From Kudoa neothunni (lineage: Eukaryota > Cnidaria): DNA of 64,000 nt. The DNA lies in the NCBI GenBank assembly GCA_964304625.1, contig OZ199838.1:10850001-10914000 (forward strand), in the 5' to 3' direction. The position numbers and the translations under genes are program-made. Positions 25,911-40,900 of this stretch are shown here, in pieces; the first letter of the stretch is position 1, and every line of letters begins with the position of its first letter. The notes below the pieces were generated by a model. That model was not told the origin of the DNA. It worked only from the letters and a program-made list of their open reading frames with translations, and searched no databases.

Positions 25911-27483
25911 TACCGTTTTTGAGATGGTTAAAATAAAATGTTATGCTTAGTATAATATCTAAAGCACCTTTAAGACACAAACACGTATAACATATTTAAC
26001 TGGAGCTTCCTTATTCAATGGAAAGTTAGAATGTTTTAAAAATGCAAATAAATCCCTTGTTTAAATTAAAAAACGCATAAACGATGTAGGGAATTTTCTC
26101 GAGACATTTAGTTAAGTTAAATTATTTTTATAAAAGTAAAAATTTAAAATTTTGAATAAAGTGAATATTTGTTGATAATTCTAGATGTCATTTAAAAAAT
26201 TCAAAAATATATTGTTGATTTTTTACGAGTAGTACGACTAGTATTTTACAACTGCTTGATCAAGGAGTCATCCATCCATTTAAATATGTCCATAAAATAA
26301 AGATCATCGATCGATATATTATGTTTCGAAGTTGAAGTAGACTCGAACTTTCAGAAGATTTCAGAAGAAGTCATGGTATTCATCCAAACTGCGTGGAACA
26401 TTATCAAATAATACACATTGATCAATTATTTTCTCATAGATGGGTTTTCTAAGTAAAAGTCCACCTTTGATAGTGAAAGTTTAAAATAATCTGATATTGT
26501 TGCAACAACTAAAGCTGATATGGCACTGTTTCCATTTAAAGTTGAGGATGAAATTCGAGAGATGATCGATGAAGAGGATTTGCAAAAAAAAATGAATACG
26601 ATTTTAATTTTATTGTTAATGCGTTAAATAAACTAAAAAGAAGTGATAAGGTCGTTTATTTAACTTATAACTAAAAATTTGATTGTAGATGCGATAAATG
26701 GCGATTGTGATCTTGCAACGCCACCTCAAGAGGTTAATTTGTTTAAATTAAAGTAAACTAAAATGAACAAAGTTAGAAAAGTTAAAGAAACTTAATGTAT
26801 TTGATCATTCATTTATTTAATTTACATAGAAAAGGATACATACAAAATAATATCAAATAAAATGACTCAAGCAACTATTATTAAATACTTTCCCACAAAA
26901 TAAAATATAACTTTTGAATAATGTTTTCGTAAAATAGCTTAGTAAAACTAAAAATGAAGAATAATTGGTGTATAAAAAATATTGCGACACACGCGAAAAC
27001 TGGGGCGTACTATAGTACCATAGCTGTCAGACGACGGTACGCATTTTCCTCTTGACCTCCAGGGGATTGCGTATTATTAGTTACCTGATTATAACAACTT
27101 TTTTTAATAAGAAAAAAATATTCTCTAATTAATAATAAAATGTAAATTCATTCTACTATATTTATTTTTATTCGTAACTATTATTTCGTATTCGTTGGTG
27201 CAATTGATTTTTTAGGATGCCCGATTTTTCAACATAATAAAATTTTAGGTTGTATGAATGGTTATTGATATTAGGTCTCGAAGAGGAGTATTTAGTAAAT
27301 ATGGTGTCGTCTATGATATTCTTGATGTTTTCAAAATAATTTGAATTTTTTGCGTACTAAATTCATTTAACCAGGCACAATCTAGTCATTTGATAATAAC
27401 TTTGATATAGTTTTTAAAATAAATTTTTAGTGGTGTGTTGTGAGTGACGGCTTGTTTGATAAATTTCCACGCGTATTCTGACA
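25911..27483. other. no gene recognised
   Basis: AT-rich with short frames only. A 12-bp perfect palindrome GTACTATAGTAC lies near 27008 in a locally GC-rich patch that may be a repeat end. Confidence 0.35.
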
Positions 27484-30400
27484 CTATTCAATCAATATAA
27501 AATCCATGAATGATAAATCCCAAATACCAATATATCGGTTTAAAAAGTCAATAGTTGCCAACGTGATTGGTAGACAAAGGTGGTTAAGGTGTTGTTGGTA
27601 ACACGTAACGAGAACTTCCATTTCTTGATTTTCAATATTAAATATGATTTTAAAAATTATTCTATTACCAAAGAATATAATTTCGCATAGATTTCTGTAG
27701 TCGTATTGTTTTTGTGGGTCTTGTAAAAAATCTGAAATAAGCAATCGCTTGCAATGTCGCTTATAGCCTTCAGAACTCCAATAAAAAGAGGATGAGGTAG
27801 CCTTCGTGAGGTTCATTTCAGGTACAGGCCAGTGTTTTTTTATGTATTCAAGCATAGTCAAGCATATACTGACCATATACTCAATATCAATATTCTTTAA
27901 ATGTCTTTGTTTATCTAAAAAATTACAAAATAATTGATTTTTCTCGTTTTTTGGATAAGTAGTTTAATTTTAAAAATATAAAAAATCCGTTTTGCTATTT
28001 TGATATTTGGCTAATCATTAATAAAAAATACCATCGATTAGGTAGACGCAAGGTGGATTCACCCAGAAGAGCAAAAAGGATTCCATTTTAAGTAAAATCC
28101 TTTCAGAAGTTAAGTTAGTTGTAGAAAACTCGGAAATGCTAAAGGTCATTTGGGTGTTGCTAAGCGATTCGGAAAGAAAAAGGCCAGCATTGTTGCTGAA
28201 GGATGAACTACAAGGAACAATATCTTCGAAACATTCATAATCATAGTACACCAACTTTCCAAGTTGTATTAGAATTTTCTATTTCCATAATTATTGAGGA
28301 ATACAACGAAATATTATTTATCATTGACTTGAAGGTTACATAATTACTAAAAACATACCCTATAGTTGAACGAATATATCGGTTTGAGGTTGGTCTTGAC
28401 AAATGTAGTAAGAACTAAATTTATAATTAAAATATGGAATGAATGTTAGTTAAATACTATTAGTAAATCTTTCAAGGTATTGAAAATCAATCCGTTTCTA
28501 TGTCACATATAATGTAAGTTAAAGCTTAAATTAACGTTAAATACCAGCGTTGCTGGACGAGTCACCAACTCAAAAAACACATTCGATATACCAAGAAGGA
28601 CGAAATCTCTATATTTCTTTAAGAATGGAACAGTGTCATCAAAATAAATCATCAATTCATTTAAAAATCTATATCTGATTAATAAAATATCGAACAAAGC
28701 ATAATCATACATTGCGAGACATTTGATGTCAAGGACAGCATTGTAATGCCTGCAAATATTCAATATGCATTTTATTATTTTAATGATAAGCTAAAAAAAG
28801 TTTTCAAACATTTTTAAGACAAATAACCTACATCAATAGATGATTTCTCAAGAATATTCAATAAATTGAGTTCACCAGAGTCGCATTTGGTTTTTTCCAT
28901 CAGGATGGAACAAACTTTAGAAGTCGTCGATATGAGGAGATTGGCATTATAGAGTCTTGTGTTGATGATGCAACTACTTTCTTCACTGATTACTTGTACA
29001 AAAGGCTCCAATATATCTAATTAAAATAAGAAATAATGTTGAAAATATGGAAAAACTTTTCTCATCCATATTTCCTTTAAAAATATTAGCAACACCACTT
29101 CGAACACTCATTCCGAAAGATCTTTGAGTGATGTCCGATTGAGGCTCACTCAGCTGTCTAGATGCACTTAATCTGGATGTTCTATTTGTAGAGATATTCT
29201 CGGGAAATCTCAAAGTTAAACGTTCTGATTTGGCTGTTAAATTTCTGCCGGTCTTAATTTGAGCTTCACCTTCAAACATTGGTACTGATTCGTTTCCACC
29301 GCCAGCTCCCGTTCCTGCCTTTAGTATATTTACTTCCCTATCATAGATATTAATAGTTTATTATACATTTCTATAAAAATATATGAACTTTAAGATATAT
29401 GAGTTTTGAGAGATGAGAACGTTAACATAGCGCGAGTATTTTAGAGTTGCATGGTGGGAGAAGGATAGCTCCATCATGGCTATGTGTTCCAAATAAGCTG
29501 GAAACGTAACGTATACTATTGTCTAATGTTTAAATTACCCATAAAAACATTCAACGCTTTAGTAAGTACCAGAATAGAAGATGTCTGAATTGATAGTGAT
29601 TTCTCTGCAAGTACTAACACTGATAGAGCAACAAATGTTTCCATAATATCCAGATTGTTAGTTTCACCAATAGTTTGCGTGTCCTGTAGCAATTAAAAGC
29701 CAGAAAATGAAATAAACTAAAGTAAACTAATTAACCTTTAATGATTTATAATGATCGATGAGATCCATAATTCGGAGTTTGTCAAATTTTTGTGAATTCA
29801 ACATGGTGATAAGAAAATTTTGGAATTTCTTTTCAGGGATCTATTCAAAAATAGGTAGATTGATACTTTGATTTTTTTAAGGGAATTAAAACCTTTAAAG
29901 CACGATCAACGTTAGACTTAGCAATGTCAAGATCCAATGAAGGGGGTATACAGGCAATTATCTAGAAAGAAAAAAATCTTAACCTTTATAGTTAATTCAT
30001 TCTCGATGTTACTTGAAATATTAGGTAATTTTGGTGAATAGAATATATTTTTGTCACAAAATACTGTAATGTTAGAGAGTAAATAATGTATAGAATATTT
30101 TTTAATTGTTAGAACCTCGATAGCGTTACAAATCGTAATATCAGCATAGCAATATATCCTCATAATTGTAGGGAATATATAGGCGAATCTATTTATATTT
30201 ACACCATATATAACACTATATCGATTCAAAAATTAAACCAACCCTTTTATTGTAAATATTTCTTTATGTCTGATTGACGCCATAATAAGGGATGACAGGC
30301 AAAATCTAATGTTGGCTGCATTTTTAGGATAAGAGATCATAGCGATGCAGAAAACATTCAGGAATGGTTGTATATCATCTTCATTTATGCCATCGTCAGG

Positions 30401-31055
30401 AAGAAACATGAGGATTTTTGTGACTATCTAAAATTTGGTATTATCGCTATAATCAAATAAGTTGGTTAATGTGATCCCTATATACTAACCTTGACCCATG
30501 AAATTATGCTTCCAGAACCCAAAAGTTGATAATCCTGGAATAATTAAAAGCTATTTCATTGGACATTTCAGCTCGTATGTTACTATGGGAACAAAATCTT
30601 CACCCTCTATGCTAAAGATAATATCAGTCAGTTGTTTTGGGAACTGATTATTTTTCTGCAGACGATAAACAAGCTGTGAAATTTTCAACTAAAATCTAAC
30701 TTATAATTAACCATAAAGCTCATAAACTACATTTGACGATGAGGCGCTTATTAGATTTTGTATAAGCTTCACTTTTTCCCAGTCAGTTTGTATAACAAGT
30801 CGATTCTAAGTTAAGGTCAGACAAATTAATAACTTTAATTACTTGACCAAGGTAATTTCCTAGATGGCCATTAGGATCATCAAAATCAACTTGAATTTGT
30901 GGTTCCGGTATGGTATTCTTGTAGTAAAAAAGAGTTTTGATTTTGAATTTATTGTCCAATATACATCCTAATAAGAGTAAGGATTTTTTACATCTCATTA
31001 GCTCCCCAGACGAACTTGAGTTAACTTCAAATTGAAAATATTTAAAGCATGTCAT
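27484..31055 (-). CDS. 3' exons of a very large unrecognised protein
   Basis: A chain of short exons separated by about 45-150 bp. Recognisable blocks going downstream: GNYLGQVIKVINLSDL (about 30783-31055); KILMFLPDDGINEDDIQPF and NVFCIAMISYPKNAANIRF (about 30250-30420); MLNSQKFDKLRIMDLIDHYK (about 29770); a Ser/Arg/Thr-rich stretch (about 28995-29280); LEPFVQVISEESSCIIN (about 28815-29010); KILIQLGKLVYYDYECFED (about 28070-28290). The last exon encodes YIKKHWPVPEMNLTKAT and stops at 27484. The leucine-rich helical periodicity suggests HEAT/ARM-like repeats. It is probably the continuation of the gene whose N-terminal exons lie at 33.4-37.9 kb, but the link across 31-33.4 kb is weak. No catalytic motif seen; function unknown. 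Confidence 0.5.
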
Positions 31056-32009
31056 TAAAATTATGAAAATTTATTTAAAACGTAAAAATTATAATTCTAA
31101 ATTAATGATCTTCAAGTTCAAATTTTTGTGGGATATGAGCACATCAACAACTTTAAAAAAATGTATAATTATACTAAATTTAAATTGGATATTTTCCATT
31201 TTATCAATAAAGATGAATTAAGAAAATAAAATATTTTAATATTTCGGATAATGTTTTTATGATATAACGGAATCATCTTATCCATCAAAATATGTACATC
31301 AGTCAAGTGTAAAGCTTTACAAAATTTTCGCGAAACTTTTCCGACAACTTATTATGAATGTTGTTTTTTAATCAAGTTACATATCTTAAAACTCATTTCG
31401 AAAAAAACTGTAAGTAAATTATTGAGCTAAACGAATTTAAAGAAACCCGTTTTCGTTGATGTCTGGAGTTAATAATATTCCAATGAGTTACCAGTATTTT
31501 ATCAAAAAGGATTGGGCATGTTCCTTCTTTGACATCTGGAGAGAATAAGGTCTCACAAGAGCTAGCCACTGTTTCAATGGTGGTATCCTTAGTTATTTTA
31601 TATAAAAAATTATGTTGAAGTCCGATAAGGATATTTACGTCGCTGATAACTATCCTTTTTGTTGATCCTTGTAGTATAATAATACACTCTAAAACACTGT
31701 TTTATACGGATAAACTCTGAAAATTCAACCTTGATTTCTCCTGAACTGGAGACTTTGATGAAACATGGCTATAGGTAATTTATAAATTAATGTACAGCAA
31801 AAACTGTCAGCGGCTAAATTGGTTATTGTTATATGTTAATTAAAATTACGTTGAATGTTTAATGAAATATTAGAGCTGACAGAATACAACGAAACTACTT
31901 ATATACTGTAAATACCCGAATCTACAATGTATCCAGGTTTCACAGTAAAAAATAACTATTTATAAAATTTAAAGAGTTTTCCATTGTAAATTTCAATCCT
32001 TACCCTAAA

Positions 32010-32130
32010 CCCATTAAGGTTTGTTGGTCGTTTTCGGTTTTATTAATTGAAAATATAGAATTTAATATTATATAGCGTTTAAATAGTTTTATAATCCGTA
32101 TACTAAACGATTTTGCACAATGGATCATTG
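32010..32130 (+). repeat. piggyBac-family terminus fragment
   Basis: CCCATTAAGGTTTGTTGG followed by TCGTTTTCGG closely matches the left end of the piggyBac at 42032 (CCCATTAAAGTTTGTTGGG), and the GAATTTAATATTATATAGCG downstream also aligns loosely. The opposite end was not found. It lies between the two exon blocks of the large minus-strand gene and may help explain the wide gap there. Confidence 0.5.
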
Positions 32131-33461
32131 GGGACTAAAAGTGAAATACTATTTTTGTATGTTCATAAAATTTCATATCGACTTCATATATGTTTAAACA
32201 GCATTAATATTTTTGAAAATCTCTCAGAAACTAGGAATCAAAACTTTTAAGTATCGTTAATTTCATTCATATTATAAAATCTCCTTTGGAGTAATAATCG
32301 TTATGAGGTATTACATATCCTAAAAATTTTGTAAATTTAAAAATAAAACATTTTTAATTGTATAATCGTAAAATATATCGATACATCCCTTGAATCTAAT
32401 AAAAAAATTTTTTGAGTTTTTTATACCTCACTAAAATCATTATTAGAGAAATGAGGAGTTTGGACTTAAAATAATCATAAATGATTCCATAATATTATTA
32501 GCAATATGCTATGTTTAAAAAATTTAAAATCATATTGCGTAACGGGGATTTTTACAGCCACTGATTTATTGATGAATTTTAATATTATATTTATCCTTCA
32601 ACCAAAATATTAATTCTATTATTAATTATTATTATTGTATTTTTGAAAAATTATTAATTCTACCCTCTAAAACTAAATGATCTCATTAAATGCTAGCATT
32701 TAAAAACTTGAAATTTTCCGTAATTTACAACTCAATAGAATTAAATGAAATTCAATTATGTATCAATAAAAGCCACTGATAACATCATTAAAAACTGCTT
32801 ACTTCACAACCACCCTTCCAAAATGCATAGACCAAATCAGAAAAAGTAATATCTTTGGCTGTAATAATAATCTTGATACAATAGAATAATAAGGAAAAAC
32901 TCCCTTGGAACGCCGAGATTACCTGGTTAATTATCGATATTATAAGAGGTATGCTGACACTGAATTGATAAGAACTATTTGAGGTAGTTTTAATGCCAAT
33001 AGCGATCTAAATTCATTGAATGCTACCTATAAAAACAATAAATAACCATATAATTGAGCAAATATAATAACGCATTCTTAGGAATGTTCGAAATTGATTT
33101 GGTCAATAGAGAAACTTCATGCATATCATTCTAAAAGAATTAATTCAATTTTATTGGAAGACAATATAAAGCTAGCCTATTACATTTTTGAGTTCGTCCG
33201 ATTGGATGTATACACTGAACACCAATGATGGGTCTTCTCTAAGAAATTCTATCAATACATTTTCTGCTTGATTAGCAACCACTAATAATTGACGGTAATA
33301 TTAATTACATTTAAAAAAATAATCTTGCATACATATTCCATCCGAGTCGGATATATTAGCCTTTAGAATCATTTTAATAACATATTTTATTAATTTGGTG
33401 AGTGAAGTGGGGAAATGAGCGCCATGTATTTCTTCAGCCAAGTATAAACAACTATTGTTAT

Positions 33462-36400
33462 CTATATAAGTAGATAATTAGTTATATATTTTTTGTAGAT
33501 AGCATGAAAAATTCTTATACTTGTAATTAATTTATTCCAGTAACTATGTAACGAAACCACATTCAGTATTTCAGGACAAGAAAAGTATTGGCATTTTTTT
33601 CGGTCAATCAACTTTTTGATGTCGAAACGACGTCGTATTCTCACTTCTCCATAGGTGATATAATCTGTCGAGGTGATATCTTGCTCTAGTTCCTCATTAG
33701 AAAAATCTTCCACATTCAAGTATGTTCCATCCGATAAAAAACATTCGGGTGAAATAGCTGTATCAGTCGCATTGAGGACAATGGAATCTTTTCCAACTAT
33801 TCGTTCCGGGAAATAGGTATTGGACTTATTTGAATACTAAGACATGAAAAAATCTGTAACATATGTATAATATTTTAGCGAAAAATTGTGGTATAATTAA
33901 AAATTAAATTAAATACAACCAATTTTATTAGTATCAAACACAAATGTATACTTTTAGTTGATTTTTAGGGATAAATGAATAAATAAAATATCTATTATTC
34001 CAAATGATAGAAACTCTAAAAGTTCGTTAGTTCGTTCGATATTGGCAAATGAGACTTTAGTAAATTTTCCGAGTGGCTTTCAACAGTAGGGCTTTCACTA
34101 AGGCGTTCTATGAAGCTTTCAACCACTTTTGGGTATTTGGTTGCGCAAACGTGGAATATAATACCTTAATCAGTTGTTTAAGGGCTTACATAGTGGATAT
34201 ACTCGCACAATTTTGAATAGTTTGGTTGTAATCAAGTAGAACATTCCATGCAAGAACGATAAGAGCCACAGCTTGTGTTTGATCTGTTTTGTAGGCTAGT
34301 CGGCTCAATGCCATGAATGGTAATTGATGAAGGCCCGTTCACCTAAAGAAATCATGGATATTATCAACTTCAATCAGCTAAGAGTGGCTCCTAAACTACT
34401 CGTATAATTAAGTAGGAGAGGAAATCATCATCGTAATTCTTAAACAGTTTGGCACGCTCATCAAAACAATCCACATTTCTTATGTATTTTTCGTAGAATG
34501 ATTTTGTTTGAGAGTTTTGTTCGATGAGAATACTTCGGACGTAATTCCATTTTTCATAATCCCATGAGTTACTAATTTTTATTTCTTTGTTGCTGGCTCT
34601 CACTTTTGTATACAATTTAAAAACGTATGTGACGATTACAGATATCCAATTTTGGACTTTGGACACGTAATTAGCATTGAATATATTATCTGGATGTAAA
34701 CTGTCTCGTTGTATATCTTTACCAAGTCGTAACGAGGTTTTTTGACGATTAGAGGGGTAACGGTTTGATTTAACTGATGATTCACATTTTGAACTACCAG
34801 CTGGTGAAGTGGCGGCACTGGAAACTTTGTTTTTTGTTTCAGTGCACCTATTCTCAAAAATTTCATAGGTTTTAAATGTAAACTCGGTAATTTCCAGTAA
34901 AACCAAAAATGCTGCATGTATCATTGAGCATTCGGTCAACTCTACCAATAAAGATGACAATGATAAGCAAATACAGTTGTCAATGTGTAAATAACTAACC
35001 TTGCTGATCTGAAAGCATAAAGATACTGGTAGTTAATGAATCCGCCCAACGAATAAGATACTTAGCTGTTTCAAATTGCCACGGTAAAGTGCCATCAACG
35101 GCGTTGCCGTAGTTGTCATCAGTTTCATTCTTTTGAACGAATATTTCCAATATAGTGTGAGATAGGGGTTTGATGCCAAGAGTCAGCTTATGAATAAAGA
35201 ATGAAACTTCAATCAAATAAATTGTAGTAAGTTGATTGCAGTATCCCTATAGGAATGTGTTAACGTTTGGGAACATTTTAAAGGAAAATACCAAAGACAA
35301 TATATTGCAGAATACATCTTGATGAGGTAGATAAACCAGGAAGACTAAGTTCGAGGAAAATTCTGAAACGTCTAAAAGCTCTTGCAACCAACACTCCATA
35401 GGGACCATTCAAAAGATCGCATTGTTTCTCTCAAATGGAAATTTTGTTGTTGGGATGACTCGCTTTTTGCTGTCGAATCTGGTTCCTAAAACGTATATTT
35501 ACTTAAGAAAAATCTAAAAACTAGTCACGTCTGTTTTCAGAAAAAGCTGTTCAAATGAAATCTTATTTTTGCGTATTCGTTCAACAAATGTTAAACAACA
35601 AGGCAGCGTTAGCTTATTAAACTTCTCCAAGTCGAATTGAATGGTTCGATCAATTATATCTAAAAGAGGTGCAAGTGCCAACCTCCATGACGTTTCGTTG
35701 TGAAATATATTCAAAAAGTTAAGTAGCATAACCAACTCTTCAATAAACACCTAGATACATCAAATGAGAACAATAAGTACACAAAATAAAAATAATTATT
35801 TTGAAATACCTGATCAAACATTAAAGGAATATCTGTGGTTCTGTAAATAATGATATTGACAAAATTGTTAAGAAGGCATTCACTGAAAGCTTGTTTTAAC
35901 GAAAATATTTTGCATGACTGTGAAATTGGATTGACTGGTTCACTAATAGAATTATTGGAAGGTTTTTGTAGCTCCTGAATATTGTGAGGAATTGGGCTAC
36001 ATATAATAAAAATAATGTGCATCACCAGAAATCCATAATATATGTCCATAGATTTAGCAAGTTGTTGAAGAACTTCCTCGAAAATTTTACTATTATCGTT
36101 GAACACATCTTCCAATACATAGATGATCCGTTGGAGAAGGAATGTTCTTGTTGGCTTATAAAACTGATCGTCTTTTTCACAACGGTTTAACTGAAATGAG
36201 TAGTGTCTACCACAGGAACTACAACCAGTCTGACATAATAACTTGAAGGCAGCTTGAACTGAATGATAGATGTCGTGATAAAAGATATGCTCGTTAATGA
36301 ATTTTTTATTCATACTACAATAGACATTTTTACAAGAGAGCACGTTAGGATCCATGGAAACTTCCACGTTCGTAAACTTTGTAGATACCATCGTCAGAGT

Positions 36401-37919
36401 GATTAATTTTTTTATTGTATCAATTGGTAACGGGTATTCAGTTACAACAGATAACATTCGACATAGAAGACTATTCTGAATAATTCCTTGTTGATTGAGC
36501 ACATCTGTGGTTCCTTCCAAAAATAATGTTTCTGTTTCTGGACCGAATAAATACATTCGTGAACTTTCAATATCACCAGCTGCGGATATAATATCGATTT
36601 TTTCGGTAAATCGATGAGTAAATGTGAATTCTTCGGTTTCCTGCGTACTTTTTGTGGATTTATTGTATAAATTTCTGATGGCATTTAAAATATTCAACGA
36701 AACATTTTTCATTCTATCAGCCATCATAACTTCTTTGCTCTCGTTGGTAGGTTTGTTCTGATTGATAGTCTTTAACATAAATATTTTATGAATAATAGTT
36801 TTCACTTTTTCGCGAATTATTTCCGAAACTCCCAATCTTTTTAGATAGTTTAGAGAAGACTCATAATATTTGTAAATATAACTGATTAACCATTCAAGTG
36901 ATTTAGAGGTTAAATTTTGATGAGATTGTAACAACAATGTAAACACTGCCAGATCGGTAAAATTAGTAAAACTACCAATGTAATATGATGGATTTTTCTT
37001 TCGGTCATTCATATCATCGGTATCTGCCATCATATCACTAGGAACACTTTCAATTTGATCATCGTTCCCACCACCAGCAACACTGTTATTTTCTGATGTC
37101 TTTCTAGGGGAATCATAGTTGGATTCTGTTCCTTCTATAGGGTTAGGCAATCTGCTATAAGCTATTGGTGCCATCATATTGTGGCAATTTGCAGGTGGTA
37201 TCGATAAAACTAATTTCTTCCAAAATTCGGAATTTTTTAACCATTGGCAATTAAAATCAAATGTTGTGAGTGGCACTAAAAAGACTGAAGTTTGTTGGAT
37301 AAATTCTTTCACCTACAACACTCTCATTTGCTAACATTTCGAAATAAACAAAAAAACTGACATTTTTAATAAAATAATTAAAGATAAATATTATATGAAT
37401 ATTAATTAAATTTTGAGAGTGAAATACCAGTTTATAGGAGAACCATGGAGGATGTATCGAAGTAAAATAGTTTTCACTATTCAAATCGTATTCATCATTG
37501 TTCGAAATTTTATTGACCATAGTTTCTGACAAAACGTTTAAAAATGAAGAATATCCCTCATTCAGAAGTGGATCATTTTCAAAAATTTCAATACCGCTCA
37601 ACCTCTCCATCGAAATTCTTGTCAGAAAAGGAAAACACTTTTTGAACCAACCAATTATATTAACCTTATTAAGCCGAGTGAAATCATTTTTAGAGTTTGC
37701 TCCGTCATCAAAAGCATCTCGAATAGTAATATATTTATTTTCTGGACTTACATTACAACTAGAGCTGTTAAGAAACATTTTCTCGAGCTGCGTTTGTATA
37801 CGAAAGTATCGAAAGGTTGTTCTATTCGGTTGCATAATCATTCTACCATAAATAGAGTTTATAGTTATATGGTGAGATGATTGAGTAGGATCATTACTTG
37901 AACAGCTTAACGAATTCAT
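33462..37919 (-). CDS. 5' exons of a very large unrecognised protein
   Basis: The ATG is at 37917-37919. Phase-consistent exons: 37428-37919 (164 codons), 35810-37312 (501 codons) and 35529-35750. Further exons lie near 35290-35427 (KQCDLLNGPYGVLVARAF), 34995-35240, 34391-34960 and 33540-33840. Exon 2 has an acidic Asn/Asp-rich loop (about residues 240-270 of the product). A cysteine cluster SCKNVYCSM followed by CQTGCSSCGRHYSFQLNRC could bind zinc. The remainder is helical and leucine-rich. Together with the 27.5-31 kb block the product would exceed 2000 aa, in the size class of giant HEAT/ARM scaffold or ubiquitin-ligase proteins. I compared it from memory with BIRC6, UBR4, Nup188/205 and integrator subunits without a convincing match, so no name is given. 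Confidence 0.65.
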
Positions 37920-40900
37920 AGTATGATTGACTACTGTCTAACTCGATTTCTTCACTAATCTTGACTTGGGTCTTCATTACAACTGTATTACAAAAATTGT
38001 TGCTAGGTTTTTATCTTCGCATTCAATATCAACGTTGGGTGTTAGATGCCGTAAAAGGTTGCCTTTGGGTCGTTATGTGCACCATGATTTGGCAATAATT
38101 TTCTAAAAGAAACCCACTTCTATTAGATTAAGTGACTAGTTACTAATTTGGTAATGTTAAGGTAAAATAAAAATTTATTCATATATTCGAATTTGTCATT
38201 GGTCACAAAAATGATTTGGAATAATCGTTTTGGTTATACAAGCATATAAATAGAAACCGCTGTTAAGATTAGAATCGACGAGAATCGATTTGAAATGAAA
38301 ACGATTTTTTTGGGTTTCCGACATTTAGTTTCTTTCAGTGATCAACCTGTTCCAAATTTCATTTAGCATGAATATTTGCAATAGAGTAGATATGATAGTT
38401 TTTTAGTGGAATGGGGAGACTCAAAGAAGATAGAAAACGAACTAATTTTCAAGTAATGTAAAGTTAAATTTGTTTAAAAGAGAAATAAAATTGATGAGCA
38501 TATGAAATTAAAAAAAAAATATTTTGTAAAAAGTCTAAAAGACGCCCTCTTTATCATGTATTTTCGTTTGAGATGAGAAAATGATGAATAAGCGAAAGAC
38601 TTTGTTTCCTATTGTCACTTGTGATTGATTTCCACTGTCTCTAATTGATTAGATAAGTTAATTGTGAATTTATTTGTCAAATATTATTATTTCTCTTCCA
38701 AATCGTTATCAAATAGTCGCAATTTTCTTTGGTGTATACTTAATTATCCACGGCATTTTAAGAGTGAAAACAGTTTAAGATGATTATTAAAGATTAGGCA
38801 CAGTGGTCTCACCATCGATGAAATTCAGATTTTAAAAATTGACATTCTTACACCTTTAAACATGTTTATATGGCTATGAAAGATGTGAAGGGCGGGCATT
38901 TATGTTTAATTCGATTGATACCAACGGAATGTGGTTCAATCATAGTTGCGAATGAGGTTTCAGTCACACTTCAAACATATTTGTACAAATAATTTCTTAT
39001 AAACTCATGTGAATGTTTGAATTTTTTGTCTTAATACATCATTAGGATCGAATTTTTTTTTGAAACTATATTTAAATCTATTGTTCACTAAACTCATCAA
39101 ACTGTATTTTTTTCAAGTGAGTAAAATCCTGCGTGCATAAAACATGTCACAGACTGTAGTAATAAATTGTGATAAATTTTAATTTAGGAATTGTCAATTA
39201 CTTTATTTATTTTCATTATTAACTCAACTAAATAACATAGCTAAAATTAGATTTATTTTTTTCGAATATTTTTGTTTTTCATCCTTTTTTGACATTGCAT
39301 TTTTATGTAATCAAATTAAATAAAAAAAATTGGAAATTAATAATATAATTCCACGGAAAAAAAAGAAATTATTTTATTCGATATTCTCTGAGACGCTGTA
39401 ATTAACTACATTAGAAAGTCTATTAACTTTTTACTCGTCTTATGAGTAGAGTACAATGTTATTCCGCCAATGAACTTGGAATCTTTTAGCCCCAAAGTGA
39501 TTTTAAACTGAATATATTCCAACTTCTCAAATTTAAAAAAAAAATAATCCACGAAATGGATATCTTTGAGACATCGGATTTTTAGTTTACGATAGTTAAT
39601 AAAAGAATAATTCAATGTGTCATAAAAGTTTTAAGAACTTTTTACCGACAGAATTTGGAGAAAAGGATAATAAATTGGGTCAGTTAATCCCACAAATCCA
39701 ACTCGATATGTTAATACAACACTTCGTGCAAGCTCGATTAATGTTAAAATCAAGCCTGATAGTTATTACATGTTTAGAATGAAAATTCTTCAACTTTTGA
39801 TAAACTTTAAGTGGTTTAAAATCAAATAATAGGATATTTATTATGTTTCTACCGAACCATTATGAGTAAAAAATCAAAGGATAAGAAAGTAATTAAAATT
39901 CAGGATCCATATTGTTCCGAAGAGATTGAAATAATGGAATTAAACTTACAGAAAATATACTGTAAATTTTGTTTTTATCAAAATAACAAAAAATCCACGG
40001 CGCATCAATTGATATCAGCTGAGGGGAATATTTTGATCGATTTCATCCTTTTAATAAGTGTACTCAATGTTCAAAATAAATATACACTGATATTAATGCA
40101 TTAAATGTTGTTTGTTCGTTTATATTAGTTCCTTTTTCAATAGTTATAAATAAACATTAATTTAATTCTTCCGAAGATTTACGAAACACCACATAAGCTT
40201 ACCTAATGGGATTTTGAAGGATTAGTTGTCGAAACGATTGGTCTTTTTCTCAAAATTCTGTCGATAGAATTTTTTTAAAGTTTCCATGACATTATGAAAT
40301 ATTTTTGTGTAATTATCTTATAATAAATATCTGGAGTCCCAAATACCCTAAGTTTGTTGGAGTGTAGTCGTTTTTAAAATATTAGCGAGTTAATTTTTTT
40401 AATAGAAATTTCCTGTGGCCAAATATGACATAATTTTAATCAATGGAAAAAAATTTATGCTAAATTAATTTTCTTTGAATCTTAACCCTCTAACAGATGA
40501 AAAAACAACCACCCTCCAACAGGCTTTGGGGTAAAAAAAGACTCCAGAATTTTTTTCATTAAATGGATGTGGAAAATTATTATAAAGTTATCAGAAAAGT
40601 ACGGGGAAATTCAACTTAAGGAATATTGAGAAAACAATCGATTACTTCATAATTAATCCTAAGCGGTTTGCATCGGTAGGATTAAGTATTATTGCGTAAT
40701 AACTCGTGATTATAAGGTATATTATGTGTAGCCTCGTTTGACATAACGATAAACAAAAATTTCAATGGAAAATAAAATATAAATTCTATTAAAGATATTG
40801 TATGCAGGAAAACTGCAGAATAATGACCGTGATCTAAAACAGCCGTAGCGAGCGAGATTGACCATGATGATCAATTTATTTTTGTTTATTTTTAGTCTTG

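Noticed and set aside
39862-40104. 80-aa Lys-rich frame starting MSKKSKDKKVIKIQ
   Set aside because: No domain, no convincing neighbouring exon; hydrophobic end looks like AT-rich noise. Kept only as part of the intergenic note.
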